From assembly GCA_013398615.1 (NCBI GenBank), contig VZSR01002420.1, positions 2,597,624 to 2,661,623 on the forward strand: a stretch of 64,000 bases of DNA, given 5' to 3'. The notes below the pieces were generated by a model. It ran no database searches. It saw nothing but the letters and a program-made list of their open reading frames with translations, and was not told the DNA's origin. The position numbers were made by a program, and so were the translations under genes. Source of the stretch: Brachypodius melanocephalos (taxonomy: Eukaryota > Chordata > Aves > Passeriformes > Pycnonotidae). Positions 24,158 to 36,925 of this stretch are shown in pieces. Each line of letters starts with the position of its first letter. Positions within the stretch are counted from its first letter, which is position 1.

Positions 24158-25479
24158 AAGGACTTAGCTTGTCTATGAAATAGGTACTAAGCCTAAAAAC
24201 CCTGAAGATTATGGGTTTGCTTTGATTTGGTCTGAACAGTGCTCAAAGAGCAAATCAATGGTGTTTCTTTGTATGGATGCATAAACCACTAATATCCTTA
24301 TGCCAAGGTGTCTTCCTCAAGGCTGTTTAAATGCAAAAGCTCCCTAAAGTACAAAGATCAGACTATTATCTCTGTAGCAGACTAATTAGAAATCTTATTT
24401 GTAGGCCTGTCAATAGACACTGAAAATACAGATATTTGGCATTAAATTCAATTTTCACTGACAGATTCACGCAATTCGTGGGCATCCAAAGTGTTGCACT
24501 GAGAGCAGAATTTTGCTATCCAACTTTGCCTAGAATAAAACTTGCTCTTTGGATTAATATAATTTTTGAAAGATCACAAAAGCTTTCAGTACACCAAAGA
24601 CATTTTAAATTTTGTTTTAACATTTAACCAAGCCAAGAGTCCTATCAGAAGCTGAAATTTCTTTCCTACCTCCACTCCCTAAGACCTGCAAAACAGTTTG
24701 TTCTCGGAATGTAAAAGGATAAGATGAAAACCTGGGAATTCATTATATATTTGGAGAATAGCAATTATAATTGATTTTCTCACTCTCTCTTCTTGTATGG
24801 GCTTACTTGTATGTGTGCCTGCTAAATATGGTACATGTATTTCACTCAGATTAGAAAGCAAGCTGACCTTCATAACCACTTATGCTCTGCCTAAGGATAA
24901 ATACATTTCAGTGGAAGGCTCTTCTACTCAGTTAGGTAAAGACGCTTCATGCTGTAAAAAGCATGCACGTATAAGTGTTATTTTATTTTCACATGGAATA
25001 TTTTTTTCCTGAGAAAGGAAGACAGATTAATCAGTTTGAGAAATCTACAGTTACTCGTTCATCTTAAATATAAAAGTTATTCAGCACGACTGGTTTTTTC
25101 CTGAATGTTTGAAGATTATAATACTTGCAAGTGTTGAACAATAGAGGAAGAAATGTCACTCTCATTTCCTATGTAATCAAAAAGATGTTTTGTTTTGTTT
25201 TCTAATTCAGTTTTTAACTGTAAGAGTGGGGTTTACATTGAGTTGACAGAGGCCTTGATAAAGTAGAAATGGGTCAAAAAATATTTACTACTGCTGCTAA
25301 ACCACCACTATTACTATTTATCTAAATACATTCCTGATTTATAAGAGCTGCCCCCGGAACAATTTCTTAGTTGGTCTCATAGTTGGATTAAATCTTGCTA
25401 AATGATTGACTGTGTGTTAACTGAGAGGTGATTAAATCTCTTTTATGAGGCATGGACAGGTTAAAGGTTATTTTCTCAC

Positions 25480-25515
25480 TTTTTGAGAGACATTTTTTCA
25501 AATGTCTCTCAAAAA
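25480..25515. repeat. Perfect 16-bp inverted repeat, 4-nt loop
   Basis: TTTTTGAGAGACATTT at 25480-25495 is the exact reverse complement of AAATGTCTCTCAAAAA at 25500-25515, with TTTC between. It is the longest perfect hairpin found here. Confidence 0.95.
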
Positions 25516-27628
25516 ATATAGGACTTTAAAGAGAGCTTTGAAAGAGCTTACACTTTAAACAGCGGCTGAGCTGGGAAACTGCTAAATATAAACAAATGGA
25601 GAAGAGCAGGAATCTGTGGTGGTGCGTGTGTTTTCCTCCCCAGCACGTGCTGGTGCCCACACACAGGCACAAACTGCCGGATGCATCCTCACCTGAGATA
25701 AACTTCCACAGTTCTCAAGCCACTCACACTGTGTTGATTCATCTGTGATGGGAGTTTGAGAAAGCTTAAGGATATCCTTGCTATACAACAGCATGAGCAA
25801 GGAAGGATTTTAAAGTTGGTGCATTTGCTCTGAAGCAGACTTCTTTGGCTTCTTTAATTCTAGAATCAGAAGTTTATCACTTGGATGTAACCCCGTATTT
25901 CCATTAGGAGTGACCGTGTCAAATTAGGAAGTGTGTGTTTCCATTTAAAGGCAAATTTGTAGGAAGAAGGAAAGAGCCTGCCTATATTATTTAAAGCTTG
26001 GCTGAGATACTTGTAGATTTATTAGGAAAAAAGTACAAACTATGTGTCTCTCCTCATTCTAAAGGGCTCCACGCTTTCTTCTTGGCTTTCACAGGCACTT
26101 TGCCCAACTACAGGATAGGGCTCTCAGATCTCTAGAGCAGAATGAAGGCTAATTCAATTGTTGCATGTTGATGCACTGTGGACTCCAGTCCAAAATCCTT
26201 CTGAAACATTTACTGCATTGCTGATTTATCTTCCTCGTGGGCACAGCTCTCTATCTGCCCTGGAAGCTCAGAGCTGTGCTGAGTGACTGGTGACAGTATT
26301 TGTACTGCTTGTGGGGCATTCTGCTGTATTGTACCCCACTGTTCCAGTGACTCACTACATCTCAGGATCCATCACATCCATCCTGAATTTTAACAAATTA
26401 TTGCAGTCATTTGGGCTGGAGGGTTTTCTGAAATAGTTTTGCTGTCACATTTTGAGGAAAAGAGGGAGACCCTTAGACTGTGTATTATTGGTGCCTCCTG
26501 AGCTCTTGATCTAGGAAGCAAAATATCTGAACAACTAAAGACAAAAAGAATTTCCTTGTCCCAAAACACGTCATCTAAAAAAGCTAACAGTCATAAAAGA
26601 TAAACCCTTTTGTGCTCATTTGATAGCAATTACATGTTTTATACAATAACCTATCCACAAGATTTTTATTTTAATATGTGAAGACAGTGTGAACCTCTCA
26701 TGTCTCTCAGTAATTTTACAGCGATTCCCTATGTAGGAATCTTAATGTCACACACCAGTGACTAGTCCAATCACTTGTCTCCGCTGATATTCACAGGTAT
26801 TCCATCAGAAGGTAAAATTACTCTACAGTGCCTTTTTTGACAAAACCTTGCAAAGTTTTCATCCTCAGGGAATCTTTTTCTGATTTTATTTTATGCTTTA
26901 AAGTTCAAGGATTGACACTTGTCATTCCAATGTAGCAGGTAGAAGTGAAAAACTTTTTATCCATACCACAGTACACATGTTTTCCTGGAAATGCTTTTTG
27001 TGCCAGTAGTGAGCTTTGCTTGGTAGTCCAATGCAGGAACAACTTCCTCAGATTTATGTATTTCTCACCTTTTAATCACTACACTTCCAAAAGCAGCGGG
27101 ACACAGCTGGGTCAGATCAGACTGGTCGGTCCCCACTTTAGGCTCTGACTGTATTGATGTATGAGGCTGGGTGTGCACACAATGAGGATCTGTCCCTCTG
27201 AAATCCAGCAGCAGCTTGGCTCATGAGCAGACCACTCATGTAACTCTGGGGAAGATGAGGTTACCACGAAAGTTTTGGGGGGAATTGCATTAACTAGCAC
27301 AGGTCAGAAATCAATGGATGTGATTTCTCTGACTGTGGCCCAGGATGCTAGTCCGATTTAATGGAGAAGAAAAGAAGAAAATGGTAGAACAGTCCTGACA
27401 TGAATTTCCAAAATAGCTCTTAGCCAATGGCATATTGCTGTGGCAGCATACCAGCAGTCACAATGTTTTCCAGAATGAGAAGAAAAGAGCGTTTCTTTCG
27501 GAAGACAGAAATCACTGGTGCGAAACAGAAACCTGGATGACGTAAAATCCCAGGAACTGAGGTGTATCTGACAGCACAAGGCTTGTTGAGGCCCAATCTG
27601 ATTCAGAAACTGTAATTTGCCAGTTCAT

Positions 27629-27718
27629 ACGCCCCAGGAAAATGAATCTGTCGCACACGCTAGCGCGCCAGCAGCGTTCTGGCTTGTGATTCCCTCGTGC
27701 CAGCGGGAGCTGTGGTGC
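27629..27718. promoter_or_regulatory. Small CpG-dense patch
   Basis: About nine CpG in 90 bases, including CGCG at 27663-27666, inside CpG-poor flanks. No gene start is recognisable. It may be a regulatory element or simply a GC-rich patch. Confidence 0.25.
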
Positions 27719-27900
27719 GAGGTGTGGGATCTTCCCAGGCTGGAATGTGCTCCTGGCCCTGGTTCATGTTGTGACCGACCTGCACTGCCACGTCTGCCAG
27801 CACACCAGGGTGAGAATCCAGCCTGAAATGAGCTGAATGGGAGCAATGGGCAGAACTTCACGGTGGAAAGAGCAAGGAAATGGATGTTTGGTTTAGTATA

Positions 27901-27990
27901 CAGTAGAATATAATATTTCAGTTTGTAGAGGCTTACAATGGCCATCAAGCCCAACTGCCTGATCACTTCAGGGTTGTCCATGTTACATTA
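27901..27990 (-). mobile_element. CR1 LINE fragment, 3' region
   Basis: GTTTGTAGAGGCTTACAATG, then GCCATCAAGCCCAACTGCCTG and ATCACTTCAGGG, reproduce the minus-strand view of a CR1 subfamily 3' region (GGCCATCAAGTCCAACTGCCTG ACCACTTCAGGG). Both ends fade into unique sequence, so the limits are approximate. No coding part is present. Confidence 0.75.
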
Positions 27991-30900
27991 AAGGTACTTC
28001 TTGGGTGAAGTTTGGGCTGGGATGGTCCAAGCTCTCTGATGTGGGAAGCAAGCAGGACAGTTGGCAAAGGCAGTGCATGTGAAATTCCCCCTCCAGCCTT
28101 CACTGAAGCTTTTATCAGAGTGCTATGTGCATGTCTAGCTTTAGTTACTGGATGGTATACAGAGACAAGGCAGGTGTGCAACATTTATTTTTAGATAGCT
28201 TCTGAGAAAAGAGGAGGAAAGATTCATGCAGCAAAATTTTACTCTGGCAGCACAACATAAAAATAATTTGCTTTCTGTCTGCAAACAAATTTAAATCCTT
28301 ATTTTGCCGTATTAAAAACAATGTAAAATGAACAGTTAGCATAAATAAGTCTCACTGCTCAGTGGACTCTCAACTACATGTGATAAAGAACGTAGATGCC
28401 CATATGTTTAGATGCTGCAAATTGAATATTTAGCCAACTGGTCCCTGGAATAGAAGCAAAAATCTAAAGTTGAGTGCTTGGACCCTTTGAACAGCACGCA
28501 GGCACATTGAAAGGGCTTGTTCAAAAAAAATCCCTCACAGCTGAGTGGAGACCTGTCAACATGGAAACAGTAAGCAAAGGGCATGGCCCTAATTTTGTCC
28601 ATCTCACCCATGGAGGCGGCTGTTTCCCTGGGGTCTGAATCCAGGCTGGATCCATTGGGAGGAGGGATGATGTGGGCACACGGCACTGCCAGAGGTGCAG
28701 GGAGAGGAGAGGGTGCTGTTCTTGCTGTGTGGGGAGTGACTCACAAGTTCACGTTGCAGCACAAGTGAACGCAGAAATCTCCCATGGGAAAAGTGCACTT
28801 TGTGCCTCTGGGAGCTGCAGGAGGCAGCAGGAGAAGAAAACCCGGTGCTTTGGATGAGTGAGCAATCGTGTGGGGCAGCCTTCTCAGGGATCCTGCACCT
28901 CCAGACTCTCAGTGCATCCCTCTGCTGCAGTTTTACTGCCTTTGGGGCTTCCTCAGCTTCTCACTGCCTTGATGTACCCTCAGTTTCTCACGTTTTGGGT
29001 GCTGTGATGGAAATCACAGAAGGATGGAGCCGTAGTGGCAATTTCTTAATTGCCTTTCTTCTGTGGTCACAGCTTGCTGAAATACTCCTCCAGATTACAG
29101 GAGCTGTGGTAGTCAGATTTGGAGAGGAAGTCTGTGTGGTTTTGCAGAAATTTGCAGCTAATAAAACGGTAATAAGGAAACTAAGAGAGAAAGATGACTA
29201 CAGATCTATTTAATGACTAATCTGGTCAATGTAGGGAGACATGAATTGGGGATTAAGGTCAATGGTAATCTCTGGTTATGAAAACTGAAAAACAAAGCTA
29301 AATTGCCCGCATTTTCAGAATGAGAGAGAAGAAACGTTGATGGTGGCATTCAAGAGTCACAAAATATCCCTATGGTATAGAAGTAAATTAACAAAACACT
29401 GGCTGTACTGCAACTACCAGCTTCAGGTCGTGCACTTGTGGCTCTGGGAATGGGGAGTGTAAAGTCCAGATCTTGACACAATTGTCATGAACCACAGAGA
29501 ATAGGTATTTCTCATGTATAAAAGAACGATGGCATCCAGCTCCATCCAACATCTTGACTCCGATAATTGTTCTCAGCTACAACTGCTTGTCTTGCTGAAC
29601 TACCTGTTTCTAGCAAATGTGGAACAAATTGTGTTTGGAATCAAAGTATCATTAAACAGACAGTTCTGTAGGTTAGAATATAACTCTTGCAGTGAAAACC
29701 TGGAATACTTTATGAAAGAATGCCTTGGAACCATAAGATATTTCTGAAAAGCCAAACTGATCTCAAGAAATCCCCAAGATATGATCAATTTACACCGAAC
29801 TCCCAAGCTAAAACCAGGCACTGCACTGCTTGCTTCCAACCAGAGATTATTCTGGAGAGCATTGAAACTAGATTTTTGAAGTTTCTTAGATGTTTGCTTC
29901 CCACTGATTTCATAAGAAACATCTGCAAGTCTTGATTTCATCACCTACCTGCTTCAGCCAGCGTGGTTCTAAATTCCCTATACACAAAAGCTGTGGCGGG
30001 GTTGAGAAACAAACTCCAACTGCTCTGCGAAATCCTGTTGAAACATTCATTTTAGGCTTTTTAATATATAATTATAGAGAAGAAACATGCCAGAACCTGA
30101 TAACCTGCGGATATGACGGTATCAGGAGCAACTTGCTGAATCTCCAGGTTTTTCCACATATTTGAACAGCATATATGTGTTCAGTTTGATACCTTTTCCC
30201 CTGTAATTCATTTTTCTCAGACTGAGAAGGAGGAGGTTTCTTGACAGAGATTATTTGCTTACAATTGTGAACAAATCTTGAGAATTTATTCTTGTTACTG
30301 TAGTTTTCATGAAGGCATAACATCTCTTTTTGCAACTCATCTGTTAATGGTTATTGGATTAAGCCGTAAAAAAAGAAAATTAAATGGTAACCTTATACAA
30401 ATGCCCTTTTGACGAGGGAAATATTGCCAAACCTTGTTTCTGTTTCTCTCTTCAGTTAGACTCGTTTTTAGTACTAGGGAAGCTCAACTGATTGCAATCA
30501 AACACATATGAGCAATTTGCAGCATGTATGTCTGCACATCAGGGAGAAAAATCTTCAGTTGCTGCACATTCGAGATGTTGTAAGCCAAGATATGTTAGGG
30601 CAAGAAAGAAATCTGCAGGACTCACAAAACTATTCCAGGCACTTGGTAAATAGATTTATAGTCTCAGACACAAAGGGGAATGATAAGCTATAGGAATTTT
30701 GAAGTCATCTAGGAGGTCAACATCCTATTACTTAAATGCATGTATGAAACAGACTGGCAATACAGAGACACATCAAAGAAAAATGTTATGCTAGAGCTTT
30801 TCTTTTTAATTAAATACAGAAAAAAAAGTTATGTGAGCCTCTGCAGGGATCTTTTTTCCTTTTTTTTTTTTTTTTGGTAAAATATTGAGAAATCAGTTTG

Positions 30901-33004
30901 TTTAAACGTTAAGCTGTTCATAGGAAAGTAAGCCCCTGGAGGTTAGAGAAAGTGTTGTCACTCAAATCTGTTCTCCCAAAGAGCAATTACTGTAGTCATT
31001 AATGTGCCTCGTTCCAAAATCTAGTCTGACATTAAATACTGCTTGAAATGTTCGGAAGACAGTTAAAAGGTAGGAATGGATCATTTTCTCATGCAACATG
31101 TGCTGAAAAGCTTCCCTGTGCATTCAATCATCTGGCTTCACAAATCCTAGTGGTACCCTTCTGAAGCTGTTATGGAACATATTGGTTGCATATTTCATTT
31201 GTTTCTGGCAAGAATAATTAGATGAATGTTTAATTAGAAGTGATTTTCTTTCATGAATCATGGCCAGCTGACTGAAGGGTTGATGACAGTCCATATTAAC
31301 CAATAATACATACATCAGAATAACTCTGACTTGCTAGTATAACAAAATTATAGGTAGTTTAGAAATGCCCCAGCAGAAGGATAAATCCCCAGTCAGTATA
31401 AATCAAAGATTCACTGAAGTTGACAGGACTATTTTATTAGAAACCTCCTAAGAATCTGGGAAAATTTACTGCAATATTATTCAGAAAGATTCCTGCTTTG
31501 CTGTGCTCTCTGTCTTGGATTCAAACCCCTGTGAGGCAAAACACGATTCCCCCACATGCCTCTCCCTGCACACAGCTTTGTCCACATGTTCCCATTCCTT
31601 CAGTCCTGTTCATCTCTCCCATCCTGGGATGCAGGTCCTCCATCCACCTGCACCCCTCACATCCAGAAAAAACTCCTTTATCCCCTACAGGTAAATATGA
31701 CTCTGCAGCAGCAGCATGGCCAAGATAAACTCACCCTCACCACTCCTGCCACACTCTCACCTTGCAATGTCTTCATGGGGCTGGTGGGATGGAGGGCATG
31801 AAACGGGCAGAGGATCCTCAGGAGAGGGACCCTGTGGTGAGGGCCAGCAGGATCTGCAGGCAGCTGATCCTCTGTGGTCCCTGTGCAGGGTTGCTCCCAC
31901 AGTTTTCCCCACAGCTGTGTGTTGAAAATGGCCGGATCCTTGGCAAAACTGGTTTTGACGGCTTTTGATGCATTTCTGTGGGACCTTCCGTGACCTGTTC
32001 TTTATAGAAACACCGAGTAAAACACGTCTGCTTTTTCAGTACACTGGAAACCTCATCTTCTTTTGTGAAGAAAATTCACTTATTTTGCATCCCATACTTC
32101 TCCCAGTTTTTCCAATTAACATTACGAGTTATAGTTAGTAGGACCATACGTACACATTCATTCCCAATCGTTACCAATTACTTCGGACCACGGAACATTT
32201 GCTTGCTCGGGGGTACCAGCAAGGAAACAGTAATTAACTGAGATAGTTGCTGCTTTCCCTTGAAAGCTAAAGAATGGGATTATGCTCTTGATAAACTAAT
32301 AGGCTTAAATCAATTCAATGTAGTTAATAGGAACCCTTGATAACAGGAAGACACCTCAAAGCCTTCACTGTGAACTTTTCCCATTACTTCAAAAGTGCAG
32401 ACAGTGAAGATAAATGGAATTTCAATACTGCAGTTGTAATAGAGAGGGTAGAGGATAAAGTATGCAGAGAATCAAAGCCTAAATTGAGTGATCATTTTCT
32501 AATTAAGAATTGTTATAATTCTTCTGACATCTGCAGAGCCCTCTGCAAACTTTAGCTTTCCTGTGAGTTAGGCAGGTGATATCACCCCCATCTGACAGAC
32601 CTCGCCCGTGCTAAACTTGAACCTGCTCTTTGCCTCAGAGTCTCTTTGCCTTTCTCCATCTGACAGGTCGGATACCAGATTTAATGAAAGCAGGAACAGT
32701 GGTGAAGGCAGGGCACTGCTCTCCTTTGCATAACCTGTTAAAGAAATGGGGCCATAGTTTGTGATGCAGCTCCAATGGCTTATCAAAGATACATCTTCAT
32801 CAAGAACTCGGTGCCTACAAGAGGATTTAAATGGATTTTGAATCCTTGTGTCAAAAAAACCCAAGCCTTTATTTTTTTTCCAGTGTTCACCTGGAATTCA
32901 ACTTTTTCTGGGCGTGTCTCAAATGCTGAAGGGATGGGCACCACAAAGAAAACAGCTGTAGCTGCTGTGTTTTGAATTGCTGCATCCTCTGCATCCTCTT
33001 TAAA
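27991..33004. other. Noncoding sequence, no gene recognised
   Basis: A GC-richer patch at 28600-29000 carries several overlapping frames, the longest being 28800-29213 plus (137 codons, no known domain). The rest is AT-rich. A T16 run lies at 30860-30875. Confidence 0.55.
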
Positions 33005-33108
33005 GAGTCACCCAGCTGATGAGACCTGTGGGTTCAGCATCTTTCAACAGGAGGCTGTGCTTCACTCTGTCTCCAGCAGTCAGGACCACAGGAGATGCTG
33101 GGTGACTC
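33005..33108. repeat. Imperfect long inverted repeat, about 104 nt
   Basis: GAGTCACCCAGC at 33005-33016 is the exact reverse complement of GCTGGGTGACTC at 33097-33108. Pairing continues inward with small bulges to CCTGTGG on the left and CCACAGG on the right (33086-33092). The central 50 or so bases pair poorly. It could be a relic of a small palindromic transposon or a long hairpin in a transcript. Confidence 0.7.
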
Positions 33109-36100
33109 ACTGGCACATCCTTTCCTGTAAAACAAGGATTTCCAGGGTAATCCAGCTGGATAGCATAAAGGCAGACAGGAACTGATGCTACATGACTAAA
33201 GCATTAGTGGTGAATTCCTTGGATCAAATCCATGATTTTAAAATTGTCCTTCAAACAGTGTAAAATGAAGCTCTCACAGGTACCAGAGTCCATATGTCCA
33301 CTGGTCTGTGGATTTCAGGGAAGAGAAGTGACTCCTAAAGCCTCACCTGAGGTGACTGAGATCTTGGCAGACAGTGGCCCTCCTCTCACATCTCAGTTTC
33401 TTCCCTGTCCCTACCCAAAGTGACAGCTGTTTAGAATCCTACTCAGAGCTTCTCAAGGTCCAAGCTCTTCTCCTTGGGCTATATTTTGCTTAGTCCTCTC
33501 TGTTTTGTATTTATTTGTAAACTATGAACCTCTCACAGGACCATTAGCTCCTGTAGGAGCCTGAAGTTGAACTCACATCCTTAACCTGGGATGAGCAGCC
33601 TGGTATTCAAAAATACATCTTACTCTACAACAGAATACTGTCTGTCCATCTTACCCTCTGTAGAATTGCTCCCTTTTTTTTCAATATCTGTTTATTAGCA
33701 TGCCTATTTTTGCAGAAACACATTTCCCCTCCTTCCTTTGATTTGCCTACTGGCTGTTTGGGTTTCAGTCTTTCTAACTTTTGGCCAGATACTGTCTGCT
33801 TGTACAAAATCTTTTTATTCAGTACTCAGATCCACTGGAATCAGGAAGTTTCTCCAGTAACACTAAATACAAATCCTGATTCCTTGCTCATGAAATTGGA
33901 TAAGGAACAGTTTACTACTCCACAGAAATTTTGGGAAGGTTAATTAATAAATACTGAGAAAAACTCAAAGTTAGTGGGGTAATGCTAAATAAATAACACT
34001 GAAATTATAAAAAAACTTGATATATACCAGTCTGAAGGCTGAAAAAAATCTAGGGAGAAGAATGTTGTGATGAGGCTATAGTGTGGAGAAGAAGGGCAGC
34101 AGGGAGGAGTACAGAACCATATTGAAATATTTTTGGAAGGGTATCTCATCCCATGAATTGACAAAAGCATTGCCATGTGAAAATCAGCAAGGTTTTGCTT
34201 CTTGTCTGCTGCAAGAGGGATGAGGTAGGGAAGCTCCATGCAGTGATTTACTGCTTCTGCTTAATTCTGTTTTTCATAGATGGCGGGGAGGGAGGAGGGA
34301 GGTCTGAAATGGAGGGCAGTGATCTAAAATACAAACAACCAGCACAATTACACAGCTTTATAAGGTTAACCTAGCTCTGCCTTCAGACAGAAGGGAGGCA
34401 AAAGAGCTTTATTGCCTTAGATTGCCTCTGTCTACAAATCTTAAGCACATTTGACTCCACCCTGTCTTCTAGGCAATAAGTAACTGTATTAAGTGCATAC
34501 ATTTAAAGCTCAAGTTAAGGTAGGCTCAGAAACCACCCACTGGTAAATTGCTCCTGTGCATTATTAGGAAGAGCACTTGCTCCTAGAAAACCTTAAGGTG
34601 TTGTTTTTCAGGGATTTGGGTGGGGAGTGGTTTTAGTTTTGGTTTGGTTTTTACTTTTTACAGTAAGTACTTTTTGCACACTCTAACCTGACAAGGAGCC
34701 TGTCTCAATAGTGAGGTTAAACAGGTACAGCTGCCACGCCAACACAAGAGCTGCTGGTGCTTCTGAAATAGTGTTTTAAATTCTCTGGAAGAAGATACTT
34801 TAGCTTACCATATCTGGGTAAATTAATACTTTTATAGCCAACGTTTCCCCATGCCAGGAGAAATACAAATACATCTAAATGAAGGTGGCTTGAGTCGAAA
34901 GGCACGGTTGCTAGGTAGCCACTGTCATGATAGTGAAGGCACCAGGGAAGCACAGAGAGGTGAGTCCCTTGTAATTGCAGAGATCCATTTTTCATTCTCC
35001 TTGAACATGAGTCTTTGTTTTATTTCTTTTTCTGTACAGATGACAAGATCACCAGCTCAGCAGGAAAAAGTCCGCAGAAAAACACAAGCATGAGGCTGTA
35101 CTGTGTCTCCCTGTGGAGACACAAGGCTTTTTCAGATGTATCCTAGAAGTTGGTGGGGAAACTGGTGAAGGAGTCCACGCATTTTAGTTTTGGGAGAATG
35201 GTGAGATGGGCTAAAAGGTGGCAAACAAGCACTGGTTCTGACTTCCAGTGCCTCATGGTTGCCAGTACGAACAGATAGAGCAAGGATAGGAAGTCATCAG
35301 AGCATAAATCTGATTGTTTATGTTTCAAGAGCTGTGGAAGCAGCTGTGGCCTCTGGCCCTCATGCTAATGCTGACTTCTGAGATTCTCCTTTGCTCCTCT
35401 GGGCAGTGACAGTGTTAAAAGAGGGCAGTATACCTGGCTGTGAGAAGAAATGCTGCTAATCAAGTCACACCTTAGCTTAAATCCTTTCTGGGATCTTTGG
35501 TGTAAATGAGTAACAGCTAAACCACAGGCTGGCTAGAAATTAATTCCCTTTTTAAAAATCACATTAAGCCCACGGGGCTGGGAATATGTGAAATCACTGC
35601 AAGCTATTTACTTTGATCCTGCCAAAGTCCTCCTTGGAGCAGGGGGTAAGGGGATAGGTGTGCTGGGGCTCTGTCAGGCTACAGAACTCATCCTCTGGAC
35701 AGTGGAGATAACTCTGCTCATTGCACTAAAAGGGAAATGCAATACAGGGAAGATTAATTGGTTGCTCATAGATGCACAGAAAGTTTGCAACTATATGAGG
35801 AACTGAAACCAATCCCAGATGGATCTTGTAGCACAAGCAATTATTTCTATTTATTTACAGTTTGTGTGCAAGTCACATTTTATGGTATGGTCGTAAGAGA
35901 TGGCTGCTTTTTCAAACATTTACCAAGTGAAACAATAAACCATAATTGCTCTGGTACAGAACTCCTTACTTTGCAACTCATTTAAAAAAAAAAATAAATC
36001 CTACCTTGTCTCCCGGGGTGTGAAAGATTCAGTAGCATTTCCCCCACAGGAAAGATGAAAAACAATGCATGAGTAACAAATGCAAGGGGTCAGGGATCCC

Positions 36101-36405
36101 TTTGCAGAGCATGTTTTGCACAGGCACACTGTGAATGTGATGATGTAGTTCAAGGGCAAGTTGCTGATGGATAGGATGGAGCCATCAAATATTTTTTCTC
36201 TACACCTGATGACTTCATACAAGCATGACTGTTGTAATACATACAAGGTAGATTCTCAGGTTCCTAAGTCTGCTGGGGGGGAAAAAGTGCCATATTTCAA
36301 GCAGTAGGAGTTGTGCTTTTCAGGTTTGGGACCCTGTGTGGAACTCTGGGTGAGCAGGTGGAGAAACTGAAACTTGTCATTCACCACCATCCAAACTTCA
36401 GGAGA
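33109..36405. other. Noncoding sequence, no gene recognised
   Basis: Mostly unique. A strong acceptor-like tract (TTTATTTCTTTTTCTGTACAG) ends at 35040, but the following frames close within about 50 bases and no matching donor stands out. An A11 run lies at 35984-35994. Confidence 0.5.
35102..35123. repeat. Perfect 9-bp hairpin, 4-nt loop
   Basis: TGTGTCTCC and GGAGACACA flank CTGT. Four bases later a short T-run begins (AAGGCTTTTT). Confidence 0.85.
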
Positions 36406-36925
36406 TTATATGGCAAAGACTGGAGGTTTTGCAGGAGGAACACTCCAATCTTGGGATTCATCTGGACTTTCAAAGCACTGTAGTACTGTTTTGTTGGATT
36501 TTTTAATGTTATCCTGGCACTGTGCCTCCACCTGAAAAGACAGCTCTTGGGTCAGAGAAGTGTTGGTTTTCTCAGCCCATGGTTCTCTCAAAAGACAGCA
36601 AACAAGCCTGACAATTATATCTGAGTCAACCATAACACCACACAGCTCTAACCCACCCAGTCCTAAAGGTTTAGTGGGATTTGCTTGAGAGCAAATGAGT
36701 TTCAATAAGGTTCTCTCAGGCTCTTTAGGAAGCAGTGTCTCCACGCCATTGGTGTAGCAGCTGCATGCAACATCTGGAGGAGACAAAAGGCGCAAGTGCC
36801 ACATTTTCATTTTGGGCACATCCAGAAAAATCTTGAGCACTTGCACAACTCCTCTGGGTGAAGATAACTGTGTCTTGACCACCGTGAAACTCCATCCATG
36901 TTGTGGCTGACCTGTGTTTTTCCTG
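36406..36925 (-). other. Exon-like open frame behind a splice acceptor
   Basis: On the minus strand a pyrimidine tract (TTATCTCCTCTTTTCTCCTT) leads to CACAGCAG, a tandem acceptor placing the possible exon start at 36925 or 36922. The frame then stays open for about 172 codons to a stop at 36406. The peptide starts near SRKNTGQPQHGWSFTVVK and has about seven scattered cysteines, but no signal peptide, membrane segment or domain that I recognise. No good donor precedes the stop, so it would be a terminal exon. A chance frame remains likely; a frame this long is uncommon at this base composition but not impossible in 64 kb. Confidence 0.15.

Larger units (their letters stand above)
22545..27628. 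other. Noncoding sequence, no gene recognised
   Basis: Low-GC unique DNA with few open frames of any length. It holds the hairpins at 24121 and 25480 and the poly-A at 23302 listed separately. Confidence 0.55.
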
